Shown piece by piece: positions 52,210 through 62,539 of a DNA stretch of 64,000 nucleotides. The stretch covers positions 1 through 64,000 of the forward strand of contig JAADJZ010000013.1 in NCBI GenBank assembly GCA_011032825.1, given 5' to 3'. Made by a program: the position numbers and the translations under genes. The stretch comes from Massariosphaeria phaeospora. Lineage: Eukaryota > Ascomycota > Dothideomycetes > Pleosporales. Each line of letters opens with the position of its first letter. Positions within the stretch are counted from its first letter, which is position 1. The notes beneath the pieces were generated by a model. That model had not been told where the DNA came from and ran no database searches. It was given only the letters and a program-made list of their open reading frames with translations.

Positions 52210-53533
52210 CTAAGGGTTCTGCTTGACAAACTCGACACCCTTCTTGATGTTCTTGGACAGGTCGACCACGCACGCATCCAGCAGCTTCTGCTCGTAGTCG
52301 GTGATTTGGCCCACGGGGTGGATCTTCTCGACACCGTTGGGGCCGAGCTCGACGTTGGAGGCAAAGTAATCGCAGCCCTGGTCCTTGAACAGAGGAGAGT
52401 CGACAAACGTAGGCTCGATGACGTTCTTCTGGCCCTGGGCAGCCTTGAGCAGGCTCTCGGCAAAGCGGGCGCCCGCCATGGCCATGGAGAGTGTAGCCGA
52501 GCCGGCGCCATCCTTGGCCTTCACAACCTCATCACCGCCGAACTGCACGCGGCGGACGTACTCGGCTAGCTTGTCGCCCTCGAGGTTCTGGCCCGACTGG
52601 GAGAGGAGCGGGACAATGGTGGCGCCAGAGTGGCCGCCGACGACGGTGATATTCTCGGTCGCGGGGTCGGTGCCATTGAGCTGGGCGATGAATCGCGAGG
52701 CGCGGACGACGTCGAGAGTGGTGACACCGAACAGGCGCTTGGGGTTGTACACGCCCTTGGACTTGAAGATCTCGGCCGTGATGGGCACCGTGGAGTTGAC
52801 CTGTGCGTGTCAGTTGAGCGGATGCGACGCATTGTTACGGCTGGGAGGTGCGCACCGGGTTCGAGATGATCAGGACGTTGGCCTCGGGAGCGTGCTCTGC
52901 GACGGCCTTGGCCAGGTCCCGCACAATGGATGCGTTCGTGTTGAACAGATCTAAAAACGCCATGGTCAGCTGCGAGATGTGCAATTGTCGCTCTCGGATT
53001 GTGTACCATCGCGCGTCATGCCCGGCTTGCGAGGCACACCGGCCGGAATCAGCACAATCTCGGCGCCCTTGAGTGCCTGTGCGAGACCAGATGGCGTGTT
53101 CTCGTATCCTTGAACCTGTGTCATGCATCAGCGGCCGTAGGTTGCGGCGTGCAAAGGCAGCGTACCTCGCTCTTGGTGTTGATGTGGCCAATGTCGGCAG
53201 CGACACCTACGATGTGGCATTAGCCGATGATGTTGGTATGCGGTGGTGTTGGAGCTCACCGGGAGCTAGGCGGATGTCATAAAGGGCGAGCTGGCTAACC
53301 CTCGGGTTGAGCTTCAGCAGCAGCGATAGCGGCTGTCCGATACCGCCCGCAGCACCCAGCACCGTGACCTTGGACGCCTGCGTCGCAACTTGTCAGCGTG
53401 GTCGCCCTCAACGCGATGCTGAAAAAAACTAGCGCTACAGGAACGGGCAATGGCAGGCGCAGCGTACCTGGCGGGCCGACGCCGAGAAGGCCCGGCGCGG
53501 AGCCTGGGCGAATATCTGCCTGGCAGCGAACAT
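52210..53533 (-). CDS. MDH1: Malate dehydrogenase, mitochondrial
   Basis: Six exons, 53533..53468, 53377..53260, 53206..53166, 53115..53007, 52950..52856 and 52800..52210, give 339 residues, the normal length. Exon 1 encodes the presequence [20 protein letters not shown]. Then come [20 protein letters not shown] (NAD-binding GxxGxxG), [40 protein letters not shown] (active-site loop), [14 protein letters not shown], and [16 protein letters not shown] (catalytic His). It interconverts malate and oxaloacetate in the mitochondrial matrix. All five intron phases agree. Many small introns near the 5' end, including a 41-nt exon, make this gene easy to mis-annotate; a start at MPITAEIF would lose the NAD-binding domain. 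Confidence 0.96.
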
Positions 53534-53821
53534 GGCGTGTGAATTGGGGTAGGCGGAGATGAAGAATAGGACACGATCGAGGTGGCTGCCGTGGGTGATG
53601 CAGCGGGAGGGGAGATATGGTTGACGTGTGTATGAGAGAAATTCTGAGCGGCGGTTTCCCGGGGACTGCCAAGCCTCACTCGCGCTAACCCGCTCGAGCA
53701 TAGCGGTACTTGACCACCGCAACCGCAACAGCAACAGCAACAGCAACAACAACAACACACATCGCTTTCCCCTCGAGTATGTAAGAGGTATTCTCCCGTG
53801 CCGAGCTTCATTCGAACAAAC
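53534..53821. promoter_or_regulatory. Divergent promoter: MDH / 2EXR-like gene
   Basis: 288 bp between two divergent start codons. It holds a CAR (CAA/CAG) trinucleotide run at 53722-53757. Confidence 0.5.
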
Positions 53822-54721
53822 ATGAAAATGGAAGCAACACGTTCAGCCCCAACACCCCCGCAACTCACCCCGACTGCCATCCAAGAACTCCAAGACGCCT
53901 TCGGGACCCTCGTCCTTCAACTCCCAAAAGACAACACACCCGTACCTCCACGCAGCCCCATTCTACCCACCTGGACTGGCCCCTTCCGCCTCTTCTCTCT
54001 TCCCCGGGAACTGCGCGACCACATCTACCACGCCATCCTCTACCGCCCCGCCGGCGTGTGCTACCAGCTCGGCGCCGCCCGCACCTGGGGCCCGCCCTGG
54101 ACCGACAACATCTCTCTAACCTTCTTCCTCACCTCGCGCCAAGTGCACGCCGAAGCTGTGCAGACCTTCTACGCGTACAACACCATCCGGCTAAAATACC
54201 ACATTGACCTTGCGCCCACGCTGCAACTGCTGCTGCCGGCGCCAGGCGCCCTGATCCAGCGCGTGCAGATCGAGAGCGTGAGCGCGAAAGGCCGGGGTAC
54301 AGGCCCAAAGCGCGAGGGCCCGAGTGGCATCTGGGACGTGATGATCCAGGAGGCGCGGCGGGTGGAAGCGGCGTTTCCGGCGTGCAGGGAGTGCGCGACG
54401 GTGTGGAAGGTGCGCATCTGGATACTGAATGCGCGGCATGCCGACGACGCGCGGCAGACGCTGTATTTCGATGGGAAGACGCCCGCCGAGAAGGTGCAGA
54501 CGTGGCTGGAGTGGATGCGGGAGTGGTATGTGGTGGATGGAGCGGTGCCGCCGCGGTGCATGCGCGTGAAATTCGATACGACGGAGTCGGAGGAGGATCA
54601 GCGCGCGATTGACGAGGCGCTGGAACTGTTCAAGAAAGAGGTTAGTGGGTCCAGAGCGGATATGGTTGCTATGGTTTGGGGCTCTCTTTCCGAGAAGCTT
54701 GAGACCGAACTCTTAGCGTAG
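53822..54721 (+). CDS. 2EXR-like (F-box-like) fungal protein
   Basis: Intronless, 299 residues from the first ATG at 53822; the open frame begins 24 bp earlier with a GTG. The core FRLFSLPRELRDHIYHAILY followed by LTFFLTSRQVHAEAVQTFYA is the pattern of the fungal 2EXR domain (LP.ElR..Iy...l....R..  ...L..tcr.i..Ea...fy), often annotated as F-box-like. The C-terminal half is alpha/beta with a conserved-looking KVRIWILNA strand and ends in an amphipathic helix. No signal or membrane segment. Function unknown; many paralogues exist in filamentous fungi. Confidence 0.8.
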   Translation: MKMEATRSAPTPPQLTPTAIQELQDAFGTLVLQLPKDNTPVPPRSPILPTWTGPFRLFSLPRELRDHIYHAILYRPAGVCYQLGAARTWGPPWTDNISLTFFLTSRQVHAEAVQTFYAYNTIRLKYHIDLAPTLQLLLPAPGALIQRVQIESVSAKGRGTGPKREGPSGIWDVMIQEARRVEAAFPACRECATVWKVRIWILNARHADDARQTLYFDGKTPAEKVQTWLEWMREWYVVDGAVPPRCMRVKFDTTESEEDQRAIDEALELFKKEVSGSRADMVAMVWGSLSEKLETELLA

Positions 54722-55356
54722 CATTTGGGAGCCGAACGAATATCGTGTAGGCCAACGATCAGCCGCCGCCCTCTGACTGTCTCTACCAAACCGAGAAGTG
54801 GGAGCTTCGAAGGAGAAGCAACAAGTTCCAAGTGCAATAGATCAAAACATGTAGTGTAATGTGAAGTGTGACTTTTTTATTTGTCGGGTATATCCTTCGT
54901 CTGCCTTCTCCACCTATCCATCTTTCTACGCTCTTCTTCCCTTTTCACAATCCCTCCTCCATCCATCCCTCCAGCTTCCTCTTGTGCACCACACGTCCGA
55001 ACGCGACGGTGCTACAGCCACCATGGCTGTCTCTACTCTTGATCCCCCGATGGTACATCAAGGAAAGGGATTTCTACCAGAACGCCATCGCTACGCCAAG
55101 TAAACCCAAAAGAAAGGAGTCTATGTCGATCCCATCCCACCCCGTCCCATCCCGGAACAAGAAAGAAAGAAAGGTGCTGTCAGCGAGCGACATAAGAAAA
55201 GGGGAAAGTAGTAGTGAACTGTACAAAGAAAATCCGCAACAAGATATATAAACAATAGAAAAGAAGAGAAAACGAACAGCCAGGCGTGACGACAGCCGCG
55301 CCCAAACCCAGTCCCATAACCGCAAGCGAAAGTTCCAGAGCAGTCGATCGGCAACC
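54722..55356. other. Convergent 3' region
   Basis: Between the tails of the 2EXR-like gene and the small Ser-rich gene; pyrimidine-rich; no gene seen. Confidence 0.45.
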
Positions 55357-55788
55357 TCACAACTCAGTCCAATGGCAGTCCTCGCCGACCTGCTCAAAGT
55401 CGGCAAACCGCATCGCCCGCCTCCGCGCCCGCTCCTCGCGGCCAAAGCAGCAAAACAGTCTCGCCAGCCCACTGCGTTTCCGCGGCGCGAGGCCCTCGAA
55501 GCCCTCCTTCTCGGCTGCATATTCGCGGGAGATGGAGGACGCGGGGCTGAGCGGGATGGTGGCGTTTGCGAAGATCAGCGAGGAGCGGCGGCGCTGGCGC
55601 GTGTCGATGAAGACGGCGGGCGAGCCCTTTTCGTTGTCGGAGGCGGAGTAGGGCGATGTGGTGCGTGAGGAGGCGGGCGAGGAGGTGGACGATGTGTTTG
55701 TGTCGAGGCGGGTGAGGTGGGCGTGGTTGACTCGTGGGGAGGGGGAGAGCGGGAGGCCGTAGGGCGAGTTGAGGGGGAGGACGGGCAT
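55357..55788 (-). CDS. Small serine-rich fungal protein
   Basis: Intronless, 143 residues from the ATG at 55788: MPVLPLNSPYGLPLSPSPRV, then many Ser/Thr-Pro sites (SSTSSPASSRTTSPYS), and a basic Cys-containing segment LARLFCCFGREERARRRAMR, ending in DFEQVGEDCHWTEL. The FCCFGREERARRR patch could be palmitoylated and membrane-binding; this is inference. No family name recognised, but the clean codon use on this strand and the structured C-terminus argue it is real. Confidence 0.6.
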   Translation of the reverse strand: MPVLPLNSPYGLPLSPSPRVNHAHLTRLDTNTSSTSSPASSRTTSPYSASDNEKGSPAVFIDTRQRRRSSLIFANATIPLSPASSISREYAAEKEGFEGLAPRKRSGLARLFCCFGREERARRRAMRFADFEQVGEDCHWTEL

Positions 55789-57765
55789 GGTGTTGCTTGC
55801 TTGTGTGGGTTGCGAGGTTCGTGTGGTGTAGCGTAGCGTTGACAGTACGACGTCGTTGATAATGCACGTATGTGTGTATGCAGAAGCTGGCCTCGATAGC
55901 TAGCTGTACTTGTCGTGTAGGGGGGACGTGAGGATAAATGAGTGACGGGACGGCGGCGATGCGGTGGTGTGTGTTGGTGTGCGGCGGGGACCGAAAGTTA
56001 TGTACCCTAACTCCTGTAGCCTGTCTCGTTTCGTTCCGACGTCCACGCCGCCGTATTACGACAAGGGGTGGCAGGATCGCGCAGCAGCGTCATGCCAGCA
56101 TCTAGCCGCGTGCCCTATGGCGGCCCCCACGGCCGCCGTCCCCCCCAAGCACCACAAGGCGTTCCGCCACGCAAGTCTGGGGTAAAGTACAGCAGCGAGT
56201 TGGCCTCGCCCATTTCCCCGCCAGGCCAACAACGACGACGCAGCAGCACGTCGCCCGCCGGAGACGCGTGTTTGCAGAAACACGGCAATGAGCAAAGTTT
56301 CGAAACTCAAGAAACTTCATGCCTTGTGACAGGAGCCATATGGCATGCAGATCGCGGACTTGGGGCGGGTGCGTGCGCGGGAAAACCGACTCAGCAATCC
56401 CGTCACCGCGACATGTCGCTTGGCCCAAAGCAGCGGGTTGCACGGGTCGCGATGCAGCCCTGGGGGAGGGTTGGCGGGCCCCTGGGGAGGGTCGGCGTTG
56501 TTTGCTGCGCCCCTTGAAACACTGTCCCCGTCGCATGTTCTGTGGGTGGGGAAACAAGCAGCCAGGCCAGTGACCACCTCCACCACCACCGCCAGGCTAG
56601 GCCCCGGACATTGCGACCGTCGATTTCTGGTATATGAGGCCCATTTCCGGGTCTTCATGCGTTTCTGGGCTCGGACTCGTCGTCGAGGGGGATCCGGGGT
56701 CGAACGTGGTGTGCGTGAGATGTGCGGGATGCTGCTCGGACCTGGGGCGCGCTGCTTTCCCAACTGGAGTAGTGATAAGGCTGCGGCGGGCCATTGGGCA
56801 AGGCATGGCATGGCAAGGCAAGGCCAGGAGGTCCGTATGCCGCGTCTGTTGCTGTTACCTACCTACCCTCCTCGTCAGAGTCGTCCTCTGCCGGATCTAG
56901 ACGGACGAGGCATTGAAGCATCGCCGCCCACGCGTGAGCAACACGGCGCATTTCAACAGACGTCGTCAAGGCTCAGCAAGTCTTGCATCGCAGGCGGCTG
57001 TTACCATAGTAGCTGACACTGCGAGTTTCTGAGAGCGCTTGTTTGAAGATGCGAGACGCCGCGCGCGAAAGCGCCAACCCCAGTCATCCATCCTGTCATC
57101 ATACAACTAAAATGAGCGGCACAGCACCACGAAATGCGAAAATCATGCAGCCCACACCGTTGACGGCACTGCGCCTCAAACACTACGGCAGCGCTTCAGT
57201 CGCGGCGACGACGACGACCTGACCTGAGCTGGTGGGCTACCTATATGAGATGATAGCTATGGGCGGCAAAGCATAAGTGGGCCTCGCTCGAAATACCGAG
57301 CTGTGGCACAGTGAGCAAGCTTTTTCTCTCTTCGCTCGGCAGAAAGATGTTGAAAGACAACGCACCGCTCACGAGCAGGGTAAGGACAAGGCCATATATA
57401 TTTATACTTATCCCGTCTACTGAGCTACTATATTCAGTCATAGCTAACAAGGTCGAGCACGAACGATGCGGAAACCTATAACCAACCCAGCTCAACGAAA
57501 CCACTAGAACAAACTCCCTCTAGATTGCTACCCTATTTAACTATGGAATCTAAATTCCCTATACAGATAAGACACACTAGATGCGAGAGCACAAGTGAGT
57601 ATAGCTGCTAAGATAGTATCTCTAAGAGTTTTCTGTGCTGTAGAGCGTTAAGCTGTTGGAGGTCTCGTGGAAGATGCATGTGTCGCTTGAGAGCGGTACA
57701 GAGATTGCTATACTAGGCGGGATACTTGCACATGCAGGAGTACGTACGAGAAAGTTTAACGCGCA
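55789..57765. other. Long stretch with no supported gene
   Basis: About 2 kb with overlapping GC-rich open frames on both strands to 57000 and AT-rich DNA after 57250. I see no domain, splice pattern or repeat that supports a gene. Confidence 0.45.
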
Positions 57766-58412
57766 TCAGGTGTTGCTGGATGATGCTCTACTAAGAACGC
57801 GCTGGCGTTTTTGGGGTGTATTAGATAGCTCATTACCTAGCGAGTGTGGTGATGGAGGGGGTATATTGATAGCGCTGTCTCCTTGAAAAAGTCTGATACT
57901 GCTAGAGCTCCTGGACAGAAAGGGTGTTGCAGCCTGTTGTATTCGAGTGGCTTCGACAGCAGCCCTGAGGTTGGCCAAGCGACTTCCAAAGGCATAGACG
58001 ATTATGTTCATCATACAGCGCATGTTTGCAACTTGTGGCTCGTCGTCGAGGAAGGCCTTCATGACAGGTTCCATATAGTATGCTGGCCGTTCCTCGTCGA
58101 ACTCCTCCCAGTGGACAAAGAGATGCACAGACTCCATATCGATAGTGAGGGAGAAGTGCACTGTGTCCTTGACAGTTGGGACCAAGCCGGCATCGGTGTA
58201 GAACTGGTGGAGATACCAGACAATGACGGCGCCATCACGCGCATCTGCGTACAAGTGTTAGAGAATCGCATTTGATTGCATTGAACGGGGCATAGTATCA
58301 TACCTTGTCGGCGTGCTTGAAAATGCGTTTGGTTGTTCTTGGGGCTCTTCCACTGGGCACTCATGAAGGGAAAGTGGAGTGCCGGAGCCACTGCGCGGCT
58401 AAGCAGGCCCAT
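57766..58412 (-). CDS. DUF7924-like protein, probably 5'-truncated
   Basis: Two exons, 58412..58304 and 58244..57766, joined in phase 1 (GTATGA...CAG) to read HFQARRQDARDGAVIVWYLH. The order FMSAQWKSPKNNQTHFQARRQ..., then a beta/alpha stretch with VHFSLTIDMESVHLFVHW and EPVMKAFLDDEPQVANMRCM, resembles the C-terminal core of a fungus-only family (DUF7924, from memory) related to nuclease-like folds. Typical members are longer at the N-terminus; here the frame upstream of MGLLSRAVAPALHF is closed, so either an upstream exon is missed or the 5' part is lost. The end is Ser-rich and basic (NTPQKRQRVLSRASS), a possible nuclear signal. Confidence 0.5.
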
Positions 58413-58598
58413 TGAAGCATTGTGGGTATTCAGCAAAGACGACAATGACAGATTTTATTGTCGTGAACATTGTTGGCCAGTAAAGGACGGCCATAACAAA
58501 AATTATAGCTGCGGATAGGTTATAGAAGGAAGGCTGGAGTTTGCTCTTGTTAGCTGTACGTCGTCATTTCAACAGACACATCAGTAGAATCCAACATT

Positions 58599-59283
58599 CT
58601 ATATCTTTGGTTTCCGTAACATGCTTCTGAAGGTTCCGTGAGAGGTTGCTACCACACCCATTATTCGAATGCCAAAATGCTTATATAAGTTCACAGCTGC
58701 AGGCGAGGCCATAACAAAACTCGTTCTGCTATACTGATCCGCTTGCTCACAACCCCATGCTAGAAGCATTGATCCACATCCTTGATGTTGATGTGCTGGA
58801 CTCACCGATAGCACATAGAGTCCTGGTGTATGATATGTTAGCTACAATTTACAAAGAAAGCGTGCAGATTGACTTACTCCAAACATTCTCGAGACCCTCG
58901 AGTACTCTCCGTTTCTCTGCCAACAATTTCCGAGATATCTCTCTCCAAACGCGGATATCTAATTATCGAGGGACTAGGGCCTCTGGCCTACTCTCCTTCG
59001 GACCAATATGAAGGACCGGGCAAGCTTGATCTACTGTCCATAAAGCGAAACCAACTGGAGTACGATCATTGAAGCAGACCTTGTGGGAATATGCTCCGGG
59101 AGTCTTTTCAAAGCTTTCACGAAAGCTACTCAAGTGCCACATAATTTCCTCTTCGCTGCTTTCCGGACTGGCATTTGGGAACATCGTCAAATAGAGAGGA
59201 TTTTCTTGCATCGCCGGGTGATCGCAATGCCGCACAAGTTCTTTAAGGTCGCCGAGTGCGACAGTGCAAAGTGTGTATGACAT
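58599..59283 (-). pseudogene. GNAT N-acetyltransferase with internal stop
   Basis: Exons 59283..58878 and 58822..58599, phase 1 (GTAAGT...CCAG), make a 209-residue GNAT frame: MSYTLCTVALGDLKELVRHC at the start, PVGFALWTVD mid-way, then LYVLSVSPAHQHQGCGSMLL, which contains the acetyl-CoA-binding Q-x-x-G-x-G/A-like loop (QHQGCGSML), and MASPAAVNLYKHFGI. A TAA at 58963-58965 (codon 107, between VPR and LDIRVW) interrupts it. A CAA-to-TAA change is the simplest explanation; an intron removing it would need a poor GTCCTT donor. So either a recent pseudogene or an unusual intron. Substrate unknown. Confidence 0.6.
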
Positions 59284-59320
59284 TGCTGCACCTTGAACTC
59301 TGGGACGAATGTGAATAGGC

Positions 59321-59430
59321 TCGTTGCGGGCGTTGGGCTCGTTACGAAGGATGGACGCGTTACGGAGGATGGAGCGCGTTACGGAAGATGGACGCGTTGC
59401 AGGCGTTGGGCGCGTTACGGAAGACATAGG
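59321..59430. repeat. Minisatellite upstream of the GNAT gene
   Basis: Degenerate tandem units of about 17-19 bp built around CGCGTTACGGA(A/G)GATGGA. The minus-strand frame stays open across it (RSILRNASILRNEPNARNEP), in frame with the GNAT start, so it could be translated from an upstream ATG at 59418-59420. Confidence 0.7.
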
Positions 59431-59583
59431 CTGTGAGTCGTTCAAGCGCCCTGGCTGGTACTCGTGGTCGAGGGTTGAGTCACGTATTTTGTCGGGGTTT
59501 TGGCATGGGAGTGCCCCGCCTCTGAAAATCCTCAACAGGCTGCCTAGAGCTGACGCCGTCCTCCAACATAACCCGTCTTGCCT

Positions 59584-59742
59584 ATGGCGACAACAGATTT
59601 CGCGCTGGAGGCAGCAGTAAAGTCTCTTAGGGATGATGGATTTGTGGAGTTACAAGGTCTGGAAGTGGGAGAACATGTCTTGGAGATGGAACAGACTCGC
59701 TTCGACTTCTTGTCACTATATGGTCTAGAATACTGCAATTAA
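59584..59742 (+). CDS. Small open frame, 52 residues, uncertain
   Basis: ATG to TAA without interruption: MATTDFALEAAVKSLRDDGF, then VELQGLEVGEHVLEMEQTRF and DFLSLYGLEYCN. Helix-forming and balanced in composition, in a good context (CCTATGG). It may be the first exon of a longer gene or a fragment, since nothing downstream continues it. Confidence 0.3.
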   Translation: MATTDFALEAAVKSLRDDGFVELQGLEVGEHVLEMEQTRFDFLSLYGLEYCN

Positions 59743-60286
59743 CACATCCTTAGCAACTCGGTATATCTAGTTACCTAGTGTGCTCCCTACAGCCATTGTC
59801 TAATGTTGCCTAGCGTCTTCGATCTATCATTGAAACCGTCTACGAAGAATCTAATTAGGCTTACACTCCACGCGTAGGAGCTGCCCTCCCTGTCTTCTGC
59901 CCAGACGATGCTTCAATTACAGCACCAAGCAGATCCTTACTACATATCCACACCAACACCAGCTAGTCGGCTCGCACACACCGGATTCACATCGCGGCAC
60001 CAGCGGCATTTGCATCGATTCTGAGCGATCCCCACACGGCTGACATGGGCCTATGATACCTGTTTTTGGTTGCGGAAACAAAAGGACATAGTGTGAGTGG
60101 GAACTTAGTAGGTGCACAGAACCAGACTGCTATCAGTGGTGCTTCGATGCTCGTGATAATTACTTCAAGACCTTGCTAATCAGGTAAAATGGAACACGTG
60201 CTCGACCTCTGACTCCGAGCCGACAACGCCAGCAGAAAGTCCTATGCTCTGCTTTTCTATCGTTACTGCCTCTAAAGTAACCTACC

Positions 60287-60296
60287 TACCTAGGTA
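60287..60296. repeat. TACCTAGGTA palindrome
   Basis: Perfect 10-bp palindrome, within CTACCTACCTAGGTACT. Confidence 0.8.
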
Positions 60297-60691
60297 CTCT
60301 TACGACCTAACTGCCAAGCCCTCTCAATTAACCCCCTATTTAAGCCCCGCCAATCCCGGGTTGCGCCCTATACAACCCTTCCACAACGCCCCGGATATTC
60401 AGCACTCGTCAAAAGATATATTGACCGGCCCTGCGCACTTGTCTATCGATATCTAAAGACGCTGTAGTTGCCGGGTTGGTAGATGGCGGAAACGGGCTTG
60501 GTGCGCGTCCTAGGTTCTCGGGCTGTCAAAAGATTGTTAACTCGTGTTCACTTCTAAAGTACAGAATAGGTGGCTTGATGATGGGAGATGGGCGGAACCC
60601 CAACGTGGAGGGAAGGTAAGGTATAGAGCAGCGAGAGAGTGGTCCAATGCGAGAGAGTCGAGAGCAGCGGCTTGTATAGAGCGACAGGTAG

Positions 60692-60699
60692 TATAAAAG
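60692..60699 (+). promoter_or_regulatory. TATA box (TATAAAAG)
   Basis: A consensus TATA box 166 bp upstream of the ATG at 60865; a pyrimidine-rich leader follows. A strong core promoter suits a small secreted protein made in quantity. Confidence 0.6.
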
Positions 60700-60864
60700 G
60701 CAAGTGTGGGTACTACGTTTTCGCTCTTTTTACTCACCACTCAACTCCATACCTTCCTTCATCACCAACTTTCTACCGCAACCCCCGTCTTCCCACACAC
60801 ACAACACGTACACCCACACCTACCCCAACCTCGTCCTCGCCTTCATCCACCCGCCACCCCCAAA

Positions 60865-61392
60865 ATGCGCTCCTTCCTCCCGATCCTCCCGATCCTCCCC
60901 CTCCTTCTCGCCCTCCTCCCCACCACCCTCGCCTCCCCCACCTTCTCCCCCCTCTCCACCCTCCAAACCCTGCACACCTCCCTCCGCGCCTCCCCCACCT
61001 GCGCGCTCCCCTCACCACCCAGCAACTGCGCCGGCGCCCCCATGAAAGACGTCATCGTGCTGTACGGCGCGTCGTGCAGCCCCGCGCAAAAAGAGCTGTT
61101 TCTGCATGCTGCGAAGGCGGCGGGCGGGCACATTGTGCATGAGTTGGCGACGCTGGGGTGAGTGTTTCGTTTTTTGGGGGGGGATCCGGGAGAGAGGAGG
61201 GGAGGGAGATGGGTGGGATGGTGTTTGCCTGAACTGAACTGAACTAAGCTGACTATCCGCCCGTACAGATACGCAGGCTTTGTGCCCGAGCCCGTGGTCA
61301 ATCTGCTGAAGGCGCACGGCGAGGGACTAGGCGTTAAGATCCACGACAATGCGTGTTTCGATGTCCCGTGGTGCGGGGAAGCGCCGTGTTAG
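60865..61392 (+). CDS. Small secreted protein, inhibitor-I9-like
   Basis: Two exons, 60865..61157 and 61269..61392, phase 2 (GG|GTGAGT...ACAG); 138 residues. Signal peptide MRSFLPILPILPLLLALLPT ending near LASP. The mature part has MKDVIVLYGASCSPAQKELF, then AAGGHIVHELATLGYAGFVP and EPVVNLLKAHGEGLGVKIHD, a beta-alpha-beta pattern like the subtilisin-propeptide/inhibitor I9 fold (short VIVxxK strand, helix, GGxIxHEY, xGFxxxxP). Cysteines near both ends (C47, C56, C70; C131, C135 and C138 by my count) suggest disulfides. Function could be protease inhibition; inference only. Confidence 0.75.
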
Positions 61393-62539
61393 TGCTAGAC
61401 GGGCGTTGTGGTCTTGATGGGGTTGACGTGAGTGGAGCTGAGTTGAGTGGCATGGAGATAAGGTGGAGTGGAGTCGTGGGGATGGCGGAGAGGAGAGAAG
61501 GCGCTCCATGTAAATATATCTTTGGCATGGCCCCGCGCATGCGGCATGCATACGGTGTCAAGGAGCTGTACGGAGTACCTGTATGAAAGACGGTAGCGGA
61601 AAGAGCCGTGGACGCAGTACCTTCGCTTTCTTCCAAAACACCAGGGTCCAGAAGAACCAGAGCACCCAGCGACCTATCCTTTCCTTGGACAACCCACCCA
61701 CAACATCATTTCCACACTTTATGCGTGCTCCTGCCACAACAGTTCCGCGTCTTTACGGAGTACGTTAGAGGGCCATAGAATGCCACTGGCGGCAGGCAGC
61801 AGATCGGATTTCCAGTTCTTTACCCCCCCTAGCAAGGCCATAGCTTTTAGGGAACGAGCAACTACAACTAAACCAGTAGGTAGGGTTGCATCAAGACATG
61901 TCGATAATAAATCCGCCAATCTTTTTTATTATTATTTTCACCGCTGGGGCTGCACGGATCGGATCGGATCGTGTTCCTCGAGTACTTTGGCGCTTGTTTT
62001 TTTCTTTCGCCTTCATGTGCGACACGTTCCGAGTCACGTATGTTTTGATGAATGAAACCCAGCAGGAACGGTCATCAATTGGACTAGCAGTCCCGCCGTG
62101 GATTAGAAGGTTTATTGACAACGGGCAATCAGCTTGCATTAGAAGCAGAGGTTTCTAGAGGCTGCGAAGCACCTGTCTATTTCTCATCAACGGACCAGGC
62201 GATATATTAGATCCAGTACCCGCATCTGATGCTGGATGTGCCAGAAAAGCCAAGCTTCCCAATTCCACTCCCTAGCTGCATCACTATTGCTGCCCGTGAA
62301 CCATCAGCGTCGTTTCCAACGTCCAGATATCATGGTGTTGGTGCCGATGGATGAGTAAAACCGAGCGATATCCTCTACATGGTAATATCGCGCAGGCCAA
62401 ATTTAAGGGCGATATAGGGCTTGTGACGCTGGTCGAGAAATGCGATGATCCCGATGCAGAATATATGAGCCCTTATTCAAGTAAGAGTCTCATCGACGGT
62501 CGTGTTGGTGCGGTGCATAATACAGGCCAGCTTTTGCAT
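61393..62539. other. Intergenic, no gene seen
   Basis: Convergent 3' region between the small secreted gene and the PEP7-like gene, 1.1 kb, moderately AT-rich; short open frames only. Confidence 0.45.

Larger units (their letters stand above)
59743..60864. other. Upstream region of the small secreted-protein gene
   Basis: About 1.1 kb without a supported gene. Holds a TACCTAGGTA palindrome at 60287 and a TATA box at 60692. Confidence 0.45.

Noticed and set aside
52848..53282. Plus-strand frames over malate dehydrogenase
   Set aside because: The minus strand gives a complete six-exon malate dehydrogenase.
53722..53757. CAR trinucleotide run as a polyglutamine-coding segment
   Set aside because: It lies between two start codons, upstream of both the MDH and 2EXR-like genes.
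56319..57016. Open frames up to 223 residues in a GC-rich gap
   Set aside because: Competing frames on both strands of equal length and no protein-like features.
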